The notes: a model not told the origin generated them from the letters alone. A DNA stretch of 55,235 nt from a bacterium (GCA_021800535.1 JAJYYV010000009.1:1-55235), one strand, 5' to 3'; shown: positions 19,484-27,540, numbered from the stretch's first letter. Made by a program: numbers and translations.

Positions 19484-20911
19484 TTAATTTTTAATAATAA
19501 TTAATTTGGTTTCTGTCATTTCTTCAATCGCAAATTTTGGACCTTCCCTGCCAGTCCCGCTTTCTTTGACTCCACCATAAGGCATCTGGTCAAGACGGAA
19601 ACTGGGAAACTCATTTATCAGCACTCCTCCGGCCTCTATATATTTTATTGCAGATGTCGCTTTGGAAATATCAGATGTAAAAACACCCACCTGCAATCCA
19701 TACTTTGAATTATTTGTTTTTTTAATTGCATCATCAAAATTTTCATAAGGGTCTATTGTTGCTATTGGTCCAAAAACCTCTTCACAGGCTATTTTCATAC
19801 CGGGGTCTGTTCTGGTTAAAAGCCCTGGGGTTATTGTTGCCCTGCCTGTTAATTTTCCTCCTATCAGTATTTGCGCACCTGATTTTACATTTCCCTCAAT
19901 CCAAGATGAAACCCTGGTGCTTGCTTCAGGAGAAATTAAAGAAGAAATTTGAGTTTCTTTGTTAAAAGGATTCCCTATTTTCATTTTTTTTATTCCTTCT
20001 TTTAGTTCCTCAACCAGTGGTTCAAAAATTTTCTCATGTACATAAGCCCGTTGTAAAGAAATACATACCTGTCCGGAATTGCTAAATGCAGAGGAAATAA
20101 ACTTTGGCACAATGTTTTTAATATCCGTTTCCGGTTCAATAATTACACTTGAATTTGAACCGAGTTCAAGTGTAACTGTTTTTAACCCAGCTATGTTTTT
20201 TATCCTTTTTCCTACATTTAAACTGCCTGTAAAACTTACCATATTTACTTCAGGATGAGTAATCAAAAAATCACCTATTACTGAGCTATTTCCACTAACT
20301 ACGTTTAAAATCCCGTCAGGTAATCCTGCTTCACAAAATATTTCCCCCAAAAAATAAGCGGAAAGAGGTGTTAAAGAGGATGGTTTTAAAATTACTGTGT
20401 TTCCAGAAGCAATAGCTGGTCCAACTTTATGACAGGCAAGATTAAATGGGGCATTAAATGGCACAATGGCTAAAATTACCCCTTTAGGTTCTCTTATGGT
20501 AAATCCAAAATAATTTGCTCCAAGAGGATGACTATCCATTGGTATTATTTCCCCTGTAATTCTTTTAGCTTCTTCTGCAGAAAAAATAATAGTTTGAATC
20601 GCACGGAATACTTCTATTTCCGCTTCAGCAATAGGCTTACCTGTTTCCATTACGATTAGATTCGTTATTTCATCTTTCTTGGTCTGAATGAGATTTGCTG
20701 CTTTGGAAAGAATATCATATCGTTGCCAGGCAGAAAGTTTTCTTGCGGATTCTCTGGATTTAGATGCTGACTGTATTATTTTTTCAACCTCTTTTATTGA
20801 AGCATCCGGGACACTGCCTGCTAAAGAGCCGTCATAAGGGAAAAAAACATCAAGGTGTTTTTCCGGTTTTTGCCATTTTCCATTAATAAAAAGATTATAG
20901 ATTTTTTCCAT
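19484..20911 (-). CDS. NAD(P)-dependent aldehyde dehydrogenase
   Basis: This 475-residue protein of the ALDH superfamily contains the cofactor motif FTGSLNVGK, the general base Glu in TLELGSN, and the catalytic Cys in SGQVCISLQR. EEVFGPIA and the C-terminal GREGPKFA motif complete the fold. Similarity by eye is to the lactaldehyde/succinate-semialdehyde/glyceraldehyde group. It is the first gene of the operon with the UxaA-like lyase and LarA, so it probably produces the acid that those enzymes use. No SD is obvious before the ATG. Confidence 0.92.
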   Translation of the reverse strand: MEKIYNLFINGKWQKPEKHLDVFFPYDGSLAGSVPDASIKEVEKIIQSASKSRESARKLSAWQRYDILSKAANLIQTKKDEITNLIVMETGKPIAEAEIEVFRAIQTIIFSAEEAKRITGEIIPMDSHPLGANYFGFTIREPKGVILAIVPFNAPFNLACHKVGPAIASGNTVILKPSSLTPLSAYFLGEIFCEAGLPDGILNVVSGNSSVIGDFLITHPEVNMVSFTGSLNVGKRIKNIAGLKTVTLELGSNSSVIIEPETDIKNIVPKFISSAFSNSGQVCISLQRAYVHEKIFEPLVEELKEGIKKMKIGNPFNKETQISSLISPEASTRVSSWIEGNVKSGAQILIGGKLTGRATITPGLLTRTDPGMKIACEEVFGPIATIDPYENFDDAIKKTNNSKYGLQVGVFTSDISKATSAIKYIEAGGVLINEFPSFRLDQMPYGGVKESGTGREGPKFAIEEMTETKLIIIKN

Positions 20912-20937
20912 ATATATTTATTTTATTGATAATTTAA

Positions 20938-21019
20938 AAAATTTTCCTTAAATATATTGCTCAAAAATATATAAATTATTGCTAAATTCAGTTTATGTTT
21001 GAAAGAAGAAAATATTAAA
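20938..21019. promoter_or_regulatory. Divergent control region with AraC-type direct repeats (repeat A, copy 1)
   Basis: Between the aldehyde dehydrogenase and the AraC-type regulator, ATTGCT occurs at 20956-20961 and again at 20978-20983, each followed by AAA-like sequence, 22 bp apart on the same strand. Direct half-sites about two helical turns apart are typical of AraC-family operators. The whole 82-bp stretch is repeated at 28149-28230 with only three mismatches. Binding by the adjacent regulator is inference. Confidence 0.6.
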
Positions 21020-21032
21020 AGGATTTTTATGA

Positions 21033-21038
21033 TATAAT
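21033..21038 (+). promoter_or_regulatory. -10 box of the AraC/PocR regulator
   Basis: A perfect TATAAT ends 9 bp before the regulator ATG (21048). Transcription would start about 3 nt before the ATG. No -35 consensus lies 17 bp upstream, which fits activator-dependent control, and no SD is present. Confidence 0.45.
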
Positions 21039-21047
21039 ATTTGTAAT

Positions 21048-21959
21048 ATGAGTAATAAAAAAGAGAGTACACTTCTGACTATAACAAACCAAAAAAAAGA
21101 AATTAAAATATTATTAGATAAAATCTATAAGATGATTTCCCTTGCCCACTGGGAATTCCATCAACCGGATGATATTATATCACTTCGCTATCTTTTAAGA
21201 AGAAAATACATGAGTTCATATTGCGCTTTAATCCGTTCTGTGCCTGAAGGTCTAAAACGATGTACAGAATCAGATGCTGAACTCATTGAACAGTTTAATA
21301 AGAATCCCTACCAGCCCTGCTGGCATTACTGTCATGCAGGATTGATTGATTTTGTTTTTCCAATTCCTCATATCAAAAAGTCTATTCCAATAATTGGGGG
21401 CCAGATTTTATTTAATCCGATACAAACAGACAAAGAATTGAAGGATTTATTATTAAAAGTCAGGGATTTACCAATTAACCAGAAGAAACTGATAGAATAT
21501 AGTAAACAAGTACCTGTAATTCCTGTTCAAATAATTAAAAGTATAATTGCGTTAATTACAGTTTTTATGGAAACATCTCCTGAAAAAGAAGTTATTAGTA
21601 TGTTGAGTAAAATAGCCGGAGATAGTAGCGCGGATAAACATGAAAAAATTCAAAGAATAATTTCCTGTGTGAAAGAGAATTATCAGACAGATTTTTCACT
21701 TTTTGAACTTGCTAGGAAAACTTTTATTTCTCCTTATTATCTTTCACATCTTTTCAAAAAAGAGATGGGTATTTCTATAATGCAATATAAAAATTATCTT
21801 CGTATTTCATCAGCAAAGGAAATGTTAAAAAATTCACAATTGTCAATTACTGAAATTGCTTTTTCATTAGGATATAACGACAGCAATTATTTCAGTTTAT
21901 GTTTCAAGAAAGAAACAGGCTTTTCTCCAAAAACCTTCCGGAAAATCAATTCACAATAG
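21048..21959 (+). CDS. AraC-family regulator with PocR sensory domain
   Basis: This 303-residue protein has an N-terminal PocR ligand-binding domain (about residues 25-165) with Cys residues in SSYCALIRS, KRCTES, PCWHYCHAG. A C-terminal pair of AraC helix-turn-helix motifs (about 205-300) includes SPYYLSHLFKKEMG and ITEIAFSLGYND. PocR domains sense small polyols or hydrocarbon derivatives; in PocR itself the ligand is 1,2-propanediol. It is divergent from the aldehyde dehydrogenase/UxaA/LarA operon and shares the intergenic region with candidate operator repeats, so it probably controls that operon. Confidence 0.88.
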   Translation: MSNKKESTLLTITNQKKEIKILLDKIYKMISLAHWEFHQPDDIISLRYLLRRKYMSSYCALIRSVPEGLKRCTESDAELIEQFNKNPYQPCWHYCHAGLIDFVFPIPHIKKSIPIIGGQILFNPIQTDKELKDLLLKVRDLPINQKKLIEYSKQVPVIPVQIIKSIIALITVFMETSPEKEVISMLSKIAGDSSADKHEKIQRIISCVKENYQTDFSLFELARKTFISPYYLSHLFKKEMGISIMQYKNYLRISSAKEMLKNSQLSITEIAFSLGYNDSNYFSLCFKKETGFSPKTFRKINSQ

Positions 21960-22077
21960 AGTGTTCAACTTGGCAAGATTTTATAGAAATTTAAACAATA
22001 TTTTTAAGGTAAATACAATATTTAAAGATAAAATTAAAAATAGCTGTTACTTTCTTTAATAAAAGGAAAAACAATAT

Positions 22078-22851
22078 ATGAATACTTCTAAAGAAGTTAA
22101 ATCTGCAGATTTGATAAAATCAGAGGATTATAAGGTGGCGTATTATGAAAAAACCAGTTCTGTAAATTCCAATTTGAATTTACTTTCATATGGTAATTAT
22201 ATAATTAAGCCCGGGGTTATAAGTGGTGAATACTTTCACAAAAATGAAGAAAGTCTTTTATTCTGCATCCATGGTAAAGTGGCGGTTAAAATTGAAAAAC
22301 AGGAATTTATTCTTTCCCATTATGATACTTTATATATTCCGTTGTCTACTCCGTATCAATTAAAAAATATTTCAGAAGAAGAAGGATTCTTAATACTTTG
22401 CAAAGCAAAGGCTGCAAAAAAACATGTTCCCTTTTATTCCTCATGGGATGTATTTTCAAAAGATGAAAAAAGAATCAGACACCTTAATAAAAAAGATGTC
22501 TATTTGATGTTTGATGTAAGTGAAAAGGCAGATAAACTTATTGCAGGATATACTATTTACCAGCCATTCACAAGGGCATTTCCCCCGCATAATCACAATG
22601 ACCAGGAGGAAATTTATATATTCATCAAGGGAAAAGGTGCAATGGAGGTATATGAAAAAGAAGAAAACAAAACATTTGTTACGAGTGTTAATGAGATGGA
22701 TGCCGTTACAATACCATTGCTAAATTATCATCCTGTCTTTAGTCAGGAGCAGGAATTACACTTCATCTGGTGCATTGCAGGAGAAAGATACTGGGTGGGA
22801 GATAAAAACAAGGATTTTATGACAGGGAAAACAGATAAAATTACAACATAA
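22078..22851 (+). CDS. IolB/KduI-like bicupin sugar isomerase
   Basis: This 257-residue two-cupin protein resembles 5-deoxy-glucuronate isomerase. The C-terminal half has FPPHNHNDQEEIYIF (metal ligands H, H, E) and YHPVFSQEQ followed by WCIAGERYW, close to the IolB pattern of a conserved Y-H-P-V and a final A-G-x-R. The genes after it are a broken IolE-like isomerase and a Gfo/Idh oxidoreductase, which strengthens an inositol-like or uronate pathway. The exact substrate is not known. A weak SD (AAAGGA) precedes the ATG. Confidence 0.72.
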   Translation: MNTSKEVKSADLIKSEDYKVAYYEKTSSVNSNLNLLSYGNYIIKPGVISGEYFHKNEESLLFCIHGKVAVKIEKQEFILSHYDTLYIPLSTPYQLKNISEEEGFLILCKAKAAKKHVPFYSSWDVFSKDEKRIRHLNKKDVYLMFDVSEKADKLIAGYTIYQPFTRAFPPHNHNDQEEIYIFIKGKGAMEVYEKEENKTFVTSVNEMDAVTIPLLNYHPVFSQEQELHFIWCIAGERYWVGDKNKDFMTGKTDKITT

Positions 22852-22863
22852 CAGGAGAAAAAT

Positions 22864-23129
22864 ATGAGACAGAAGATTGCTGCACAGATAAATATCTGGG
22901 GGAAAAATATCAGGCAAAATATGGAAATAGAATTAAATATTTACATTTCAAAGATACCTTAAAGGATAAATTTTGTGAACTTGGAAAGGGGGAGATTAAT
23001 TTTAAATATGTCCTTGATTTGATTGAACAATTACAAATAAATCATGTAGAATGGATTGTTGTGGAGCAGGATTCTACTGATAAATCGCCAGAAGAAAGTT
23101 TAAAGATGAGTTTTGAATATCTTAAGTAG
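22864..23129 (+). pseudogene. IolE-like sugar-phosphate isomerase/epimerase, internally deleted
   Basis: A start codon with SD AGGAG at 22864 begins MRQKIAAQINIWG, a typical TIM-barrel isomerase start, but this frame stops after 32 codons. Another frame (22866-23129) encodes KYLHFKD, ELGKGEINF and WIVVEQDST, then SPEESLKMSFEYLK and a stop: the C-terminal quarter of an IolE/IolH-like (AP endonuclease 2 fold) protein. About 200 residues between the two parts are missing and the frames do not match. The gene has therefore lost its centre while the operon around it stays intact. Confidence 0.78.
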
Positions 23130-23161
23130 TTTATAAATGATACTCAGGATTTGGAGAAAAA

Positions 23162-24166
23162 ATGAAAAATAAATTAAAAGTAATGGTTGTAGGAGCCGGG
23201 GATATGGGGAGAAACCATATCAGGTGTTATCAGGGGATTGAAGACGTTATTCTTTCAGCCGTAGTTGATAGTAATGAAAACAGGGCTAAAAAAGCATCTG
23301 AGGATTTTAAAATCCCAAATGCCTATACGGATTATAATACTGCATTTGAAAAGGAAAAGCCTGACATTATTTCTGTTTGCCTGCCTGCTTTTCTGCATTC
23401 AGAAGTTTCCGTAAAAGCATTAAAACAAGGAATAAATGTGCTCTGTGAGAAACCTATAGCATTAAATGTTCAAATGGCTCAGGATATGGTAAATGCAGCG
23501 AAATCGTCAAAGGCAAAACTTGCAATTATATTCCAGGAAAGATATTGTGATTTTTTTGAGGAATTCAAAAAAAGGATGTCATTACTTGGCAAAGGATTGA
23601 TTTATCGTGCAACGGATATGAGGGAAATAAGACCAAAAATTTTAATGCATTCAAAAAGTGGAAATGGGGGTCCTATTATAGACTGCTGTGTTCATGATAT
23701 TGATAGGCTTTTGCAATTATTCGGGAGACCCAAAATGGTATTCGCGATTGGTGATGTGTATGCAAAAGGAAAAAAAGAATTAAAAAATATACACGACCTT
23801 GCAATTGATACGGCAAGTATAAACATGGAGTTTGAAAACGGGAACAAAGCAGAGATATTCTTTTGCTGGGGTTTACCAAAAGGTTTTAGTGGATTTAGCA
23901 ATATGGAAATTTTAGGTCCTGAAGGCGTTATAAAAAATTACAGGGATAGAATTGAGCATTACTTCAAAGATGGGAAAATAGAAACTGTTTCAGGGCTTTT
24001 CACAGATGGACATAAAAGACAAATAAAAGAATTTGTATCTGCAATACAAAACGGAGAACAACCACAGGTTGAACCACAACAATCTTTAAAGGTTTTGAAA
24101 GTTGCAGAAGCCATATTAAAATCAATAGAAACCTGTAAGATTGTAGATTTGAATATTTATGCCTAA
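23162..24166 (+). CDS. Gfo/Idh/MocA family oxidoreductase (IolG-like position)
   Basis: This 334-residue protein has the Rossmann motif VMVVGAGDMGRNH at residues 7-19, the LCEKPIALN motif, and a C-terminal domain with DCCVHDIDRL, where the catalytic His is expected. GGAG lies 6 nt before the ATG. It is the third gene after an IolB-like bicupin and a broken IolE-like gene, so inositol-type or related polyol oxidation is a fair inference. The motif set does not by itself separate it from other sugar dehydrogenases. Confidence 0.88.
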   Translation: MKNKLKVMVVGAGDMGRNHIRCYQGIEDVILSAVVDSNENRAKKASEDFKIPNAYTDYNTAFEKEKPDIISVCLPAFLHSEVSVKALKQGINVLCEKPIALNVQMAQDMVNAAKSSKAKLAIIFQERYCDFFEEFKKRMSLLGKGLIYRATDMREIRPKILMHSKSGNGGPIIDCCVHDIDRLLQLFGRPKMVFAIGDVYAKGKKELKNIHDLAIDTASINMEFENGNKAEIFFCWGLPKGFSGFSNMEILGPEGVIKNYRDRIEHYFKDGKIETVSGLFTDGHKRQIKEFVSAIQNGEQPQVEPQQSLKVLKVAEAILKSIETCKIVDLNIYA

Positions 24167-24195
24167 GAGAGGAGAGGTTATTAAGTCACTTTTTT

Positions 24196-25041
24196 TTAAA
24201 GAATGAAATCCGGCCGGGCAGCCGTTTCCTTTGTTGTGATTATTGAGTAGTTTTTGTTTCTGACGTAAGTTATCGGATAATCATCGCCTGGTCTTCCAAA
24301 AAGAGCAAGCCTTAAAACTGTATTGGCCCAATCCAGTCCAGAAACATCATTGCGACAGTAAATAATTATGCGCTTTGCTCCGAGAATCTGCTTCATTCCA
24401 AGGGTAACCGCCTTCCCCGGGAAATTCGTCAGATTTCCACCTACATGGGCCCTGATAGCATTGATGGTTATCGTAGCTAAATTTAGATAAACCAGCCGCG
24501 GTCCTGAATTACTGACGCCTGGTTCTGGCTCGTTGAAAGCAAGATGGCCGGTAATACCCACGCCCGCGTAACACGTATCTATTCCGCCAACATTTTCAAT
24601 CATATCGTTCAAATGCCGGATATTAAGATGGTCCGGAAAAACTATTTGTTCTTTTTTAAGCCCGCAGTCCCGGGAAAGATGGGAAAAAAATATTTTCTCC
24701 ATTATTCCTTTAAAACTTAACGGATGATTTGCAGGAAAAACATGTCCGTTGTCGTCGCAATATTCGTCCATGAAGAATAAAAAACAGTTTTTCAGATTGA
24801 CTTTTTTATCGTTTAACATATTTGCCAAAACAGGATATTGTCCTGTTGGTCCTACTGGAAGGATGAGCCTTGTTGGGTTGCCGGCATCGTTATTGGCGAC
24901 AATTTCAGAAAAAACTTCTTCGGCAAAATTATTATGTAATTGTTCAAGAGTATCAAGAATCGTAAGCCTGCCTTTTGCTTTCATAATCATCTGTTCCGGA
25001 GTTAACGATAACAGATTTCGGATTTCATCTTTTCTGTTCAC
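24196..25041 (-). CDS. Glucosamine-6-phosphate deaminase-like (NagB family)
   Basis: This 281-residue NagB/RpiA-fold protein has ILPVGPTGQYPVLA (phosphate loop), FMDEYC (catalytic Asp region), and GITGHLAFNEPEPG (ring-opening His). It would convert an aminosugar 6-phosphate to ketose phosphate and ammonia. The GTG start at 25041 is chosen: GGAGG lies 8 nt upstream and GTGA overlaps the stop of the deacetylase gene. An upstream ATG at 25209 would add 56 non-family residues inside that gene. G+C content is visibly above that of the flanking genes. Confidence 0.85.
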   Translation of the reverse strand: MNRKDEIRNLLSLTPEQMIMKAKGRLTILDTLEQLHNNFAEEVFSEIVANNDAGNPTRLILPVGPTGQYPVLANMLNDKKVNLKNCFLFFMDEYCDDNGHVFPANHPLSFKGIMEKIFFSHLSRDCGLKKEQIVFPDHLNIRHLNDMIENVGGIDTCYAGVGITGHLAFNEPEPGVSNSGPRLVYLNLATITINAIRAHVGGNLTNFPGKAVTLGMKQILGAKRIIIYCRNDVSGLDWANTVLRLALFGRPGDDYPITYVRNKNYSIITTKETAARPDFIL

Positions 25042-25757
25042 GGCAGGAGCCTCCTTGTTTTGAAATTCGGCCACATCTGACAGACCTGAAATGCCTCTGC
25101 ATACTTTACACCAGACTGCCAGCCACGGTGTTTTGCAGTATCCAGCACAATTTCCCAAAGGTCTAAACCACCTCTTTTTTTCAGTGCTGCAAACTGACTT
25201 TGATGGCACTTAATCATTGCTGCTTTTGTCTCTATTACGTTTGTAATGTCAACATATTCAGTTGGCTGGAATCCAATTCCTGTCAATGTGTCAAAATAAT
25301 AAAGAACCGGAATATATGGAAGAAAAAGAGATTTTGTTTTAAATCCTTTGGAACTGGCGATATAAACTGCATCAGTTACCATCTGACCGGTAACCCTGTG
25401 GTCAGAATGATAATCTGCTGGAAAATGTGTAAGCACGATTTCCGGTTTTACTTTTCTAATAAGGTTTACAATGGCTTTGCGTAGTTCTATGGATTGGAGG
25501 ATTTCACTATCTCTGAATTTTAACGAAAGCACTGTTGAGCCTATAATCGTGCCTGCTTGATTTGTCTCTTTTTCCCTTATTCTGGCATTCTCATTGTTTC
25601 GTTTGGCATAGCCACTTTTATCCCCCTGGCAAACGTGCGCCATAATCACGGTACTGTCTTTTTGCCGAAAACGCGCCAGGGTGCCACTGCAAAAAATTTC
25701 CACGTCGTCAGGATGTGCTCCAATGGCAAGAACCCTCAAAGCATCAAAATTTTTCAT
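25038..25757 (-). CDS. LmbE/PIG-L family N-deacetylase
   Basis: This 239-residue zinc-dependent deacetylase has the signature IGAHPDDVE at residues 12-20 and the second metal motif HSDHR near residue 117. The family removes acetyl groups from N-acetylglucosaminyl compounds. It overlaps a NagB-like deaminase gene, so the pair probably processes an N-acetyl aminosugar by deacetylation and then deamination. The 350-bp region before it holds a candidate structured RNA on the same strand. Confidence 0.88.
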   Translation of the reverse strand: MKNFDALRVLAIGAHPDDVEIFCSGTLARFRQKDSTVIMAHVCQGDKSGYAKRNNENARIREKETNQAGTIIGSTVLSLKFRDSEILQSIELRKAIVNLIRKVKPEIVLTHFPADYHSDHRVTGQMVTDAVYIASSKGFKTKSLFLPYIPVLYYFDTLTGIGFQPTEYVDITNVIETKAAMIKCHQSQFAALKKRGGLDLWEIVLDTAKHRGWQSGVKYAEAFQVCQMWPNFKTRRLLP

Positions 25758-25942
25758 AAGATAAATTGTTAATATTCACTAAACCCCGTCTCATCTATTA
25801 AGCAGGGAAATTACTGAATCTATATACACATTACAATATATTTTTACAAAATGTCAAATTTAATAACTACTAATATTACTACTAATATTCTACCCTCCCC
25901 AATTTATACACAGAACAATCACGTCTTGCACAAATAAAACCT

Positions 25943-26008
25943 GTGCTTCGGTCATCCGCTTCACCGTCTCAGCGGACGTGCTATACGGTCTGACTTATTC
26001 GTCAAACC
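25943..26008 (-). ncRNA. Candidate structured leader RNA, copy 1
   Basis: On the minus strand GGTTTGAC-GAATAA-GTCAGACC forms an 8-bp stem, followed by GTATAGCACG and a second stem TCCGCT-GAGACGGTGA-AGCGGA, then TGACCGAA. The loop CGGT can pair with ACCG downstream as a pseudoknot. The only imperfect pair is a G-U on this strand. Copy 2 at 27205-27284 keeps loops and linker while changing stems. The RNA lies about 185 nt upstream of the deacetylase start. Confidence 0.55.
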
Positions 26009-26063
26009 AGCAACCCTGTGCATACTTTCCTCATCTTTGGAAAGTGTACGCGTTCGATACATA

Positions 26064-26106
26064 GGTAACACTTTTTTATTTGAAGTTTGAGTTAAAATTT
26101 TATAGA
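26064..26106 (+). repeat. Dispersed repeat B, copy 1
   Basis: GGTAACACTTTTTTAT followed by TGAA, TTTGAGTTAAAA and TTTTATAG recurs at 54939-54981 with only a few changes. In the second copy it is followed by an SD-like GGAG, so it may be a duplicated promoter-leader segment. Confidence 0.65.
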
Positions 26107-26109
26107 AGA

Positions 26110-27183
26110 TTATCTATATCCTAATTCAGCGGAGAGGTCAAAATATCTTTTTATTGCTTCACCCGGTACGTTGAATGGAATGTGATTCCCGATGCACATC
26201 ATGTATCCGCCTGACATTTTTCCGGTTTCAACCATACTTTCAACCATCGCGTGAATTTCAACAGGATTGTTTCTCATGAGAACCCGGTTATCTCCTTCAC
26301 CTGCTATAAAACAGTCCTTATATTGCCGGGCTATAGCCTTATAATTCGTAAACGGCTCACTGATTATCCCACGGGCACCGCATGCCATAACGTCATCAAC
26401 AAATGCGTCAATGCACCCGTCTACCATGAAAAGCACTTCTTTGCCGGTTTTTTTGACAATACTCCAGAATTCCTCATAACGCGGGAAAATATACTTGTGC
26501 ATCCATGCAGGGCTGCAGACCGGTCCATTAGAAAGAACAATGTCGTCATGGCATACTACGAAATTAATCGGAAGCCGGGCAAATGCGCGGAAAACACGAC
26601 GATTTATTTCCGCAAATTCATCCATAATTCGGCTGAATCCTGGTTCCAGACAAATTGAAAGAAAATTCTCATACCCGAAAACCAGAAGGGGCCACATAAA
26701 CATAGTATTATAAAACCCTACCATAGCACCGGTTTTTTCAGGAGCTTTGTTCCCCCATTTCTTCGGATAGTACTTTCTGTAACGTTGATAGATAATCTCT
26801 TCGCTGCTGAAGTCTCCATCCACAACAATGTTCCAGTTTGTGAAATCACCCTGTGCAAGTGGGCTGAAAGCAAGCATTTCATCTTGGCTTTTAAAACGGT
26901 GACTTGCAACCTCCTGCTGCCAGTCATCGCGATATGTTGCCCCCCATCTGCCATGTCCCTTATCCTTTTGTTCTTCTATGCGGGGGATAGGGTTATCTTT
27001 TTCCGGAACACCTAAATTAAGGAACGGATACATTTCGTTTATTTTTTGCATACATGCCCGGGGATGCTTGTAATAGTCAATACCTGATATGTAGGTAGCT
27101 GCGTCCGGGTCAGACCAATGCTCCCAGTGTGCTATTCGTTTTGGTCCCAACCCCATAAAACTTTCATATTGCAAATTGCCCAT
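26110..27183 (-). CDS. URO-D superfamily protein (uroporphyrinogen decarboxylase-like)
   Basis: This 357-residue TIM-barrel protein belongs to the URO-D/methyltransferase superfamily, which includes MtaA- and MtbA-type corrinoid methyltransferases and many uncharacterised proteins from polysaccharide degraders. The usual zinc motif H-x-C-G-N is replaced by VDGC, but a Cys remains in GGYMMCIGNH near the end. It is not likely to be HemE. Six G residues (GGGGGG) lie before the ATG. A candidate structured RNA occupies the 5' leader. G+C content is higher than in the surrounding AT-rich genes. Confidence 0.8.
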   Translation of the reverse strand: MGNLQYESFMGLGPKRIAHWEHWSDPDAATYISGIDYYKHPRACMQKINEMYPFLNLGVPEKDNPIPRIEEQKDKGHGRWGATYRDDWQQEVASHRFKSQDEMLAFSPLAQGDFTNWNIVVDGDFSSEEIIYQRYRKYYPKKWGNKAPEKTGAMVGFYNTMFMWPLLVFGYENFLSICLEPGFSRIMDEFAEINRRVFRAFARLPINFVVCHDDIVLSNGPVCSPAWMHKYIFPRYEEFWSIVKKTGKEVLFMVDGCIDAFVDDVMACGARGIISEPFTNYKAIARQYKDCFIAGEGDNRVLMRNNPVEIHAMVESMVETGKMSGGYMMCIGNHIPFNVPGEAIKRYFDLSAELGYR

Positions 27184-27204
27184 GTTTTTTTCTTTCCCCC
27201 CTTT

Positions 27205-27284
27205 GGTTATCGGTCAACGCCCTCTCCGAGGTAACTCACCGACTCGCCACCCGTGCTAAACGGCGTTCTTTATTCAGAACGTCC
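27205..27284 (-). ncRNA. Candidate structured leader RNA, copy 2
   Basis: On the minus strand GG-A-CGTTCT-GAATAA-AGAACG-CC is followed by GTTTAGCACG, then stem GGTGGC-GAGTCGGTGA-GTTACC (with two G-U pairs) and TTGACCGATAACC. Compared with copy 1, loop 1 is identical and the linker and loop 2 each differ at one base, while most stem bases change and remain paired. TCGGT in loop 2 can pair with ACCGA downstream. It ends about 20 nt before the URO-D start, close to its purine-rich ribosome-binding stretch. Confidence 0.55.
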
Positions 27285-27377
27285 GCACACCCATCTCGGA
27301 CTTAGTGCTAAAACAGTGTGATTTATTTCCGCCATAAAGATTGGCGGATCCGCCTGAGGCGTGACATCGCACCAACA

Positions 27378-27505
27378 CTTTTTTTTCAGCCAGATTCAGT
27401 TCTTTGGCATTTGTATCGCAGATTGCTGATATTTTAGTCATTTAGCCACATCAGCAAAATGTTTTTGAAGCGCTACAATGTGCCCTTCGCGACCTATTTA
27501 CTTGA
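27378..27505 (-). pseudogene. Gfo/Idh oxidoreductase, N-terminal scrap with frameshift
   Basis: The minus strand encodes IGREGHIVALQKHFADVAK, then after a frameshift KISAICDTNAKELNLAEK. Together these match the Rossmann start of the Gfo/Idh protein at 28734-29840 (KSHIRVIKERFNTIAEVSAICDTNSREL) and nothing further of the gene. It is a remnant of a paralogue, about 40 residues long. Confidence 0.65.
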
Positions 27506-27540
27506 GAGTACCGAATTTCTTAATTATACTAAATCAATTC

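Larger units (their letters stand above)
25758..26109. other. Gene-free leader region of the deacetylase operon
   Basis: No plausible coding sequence is seen. Going along the minus strand, it contains the dispersed repeat at 26064-26106, a candidate structured RNA at 25943-26008, a GCACA/TGTGC hairpin at about 25928-25946, and an AT-rich run before the ATG at 25757. Confidence 0.6.

Noticed and set aside
24196-25209. Long NagB version starting at ATG 25209
   Set aside because: The extra 56 residues lie within the deacetylase gene in another frame and do not resemble the family; the GTG at 25041 has a perfect SD and a GTGA overlap.
25943-27284. Cobalamin or c-di-GMP riboswitch as identity of the two RNA copies
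   Set aside because: The URO-D context suggested cobalamin, but the B12 box and core are absent; the CACAGGG in copy 1 is not followed by the c-di-GMP tetraloop-receptor and is missing in copy 2.
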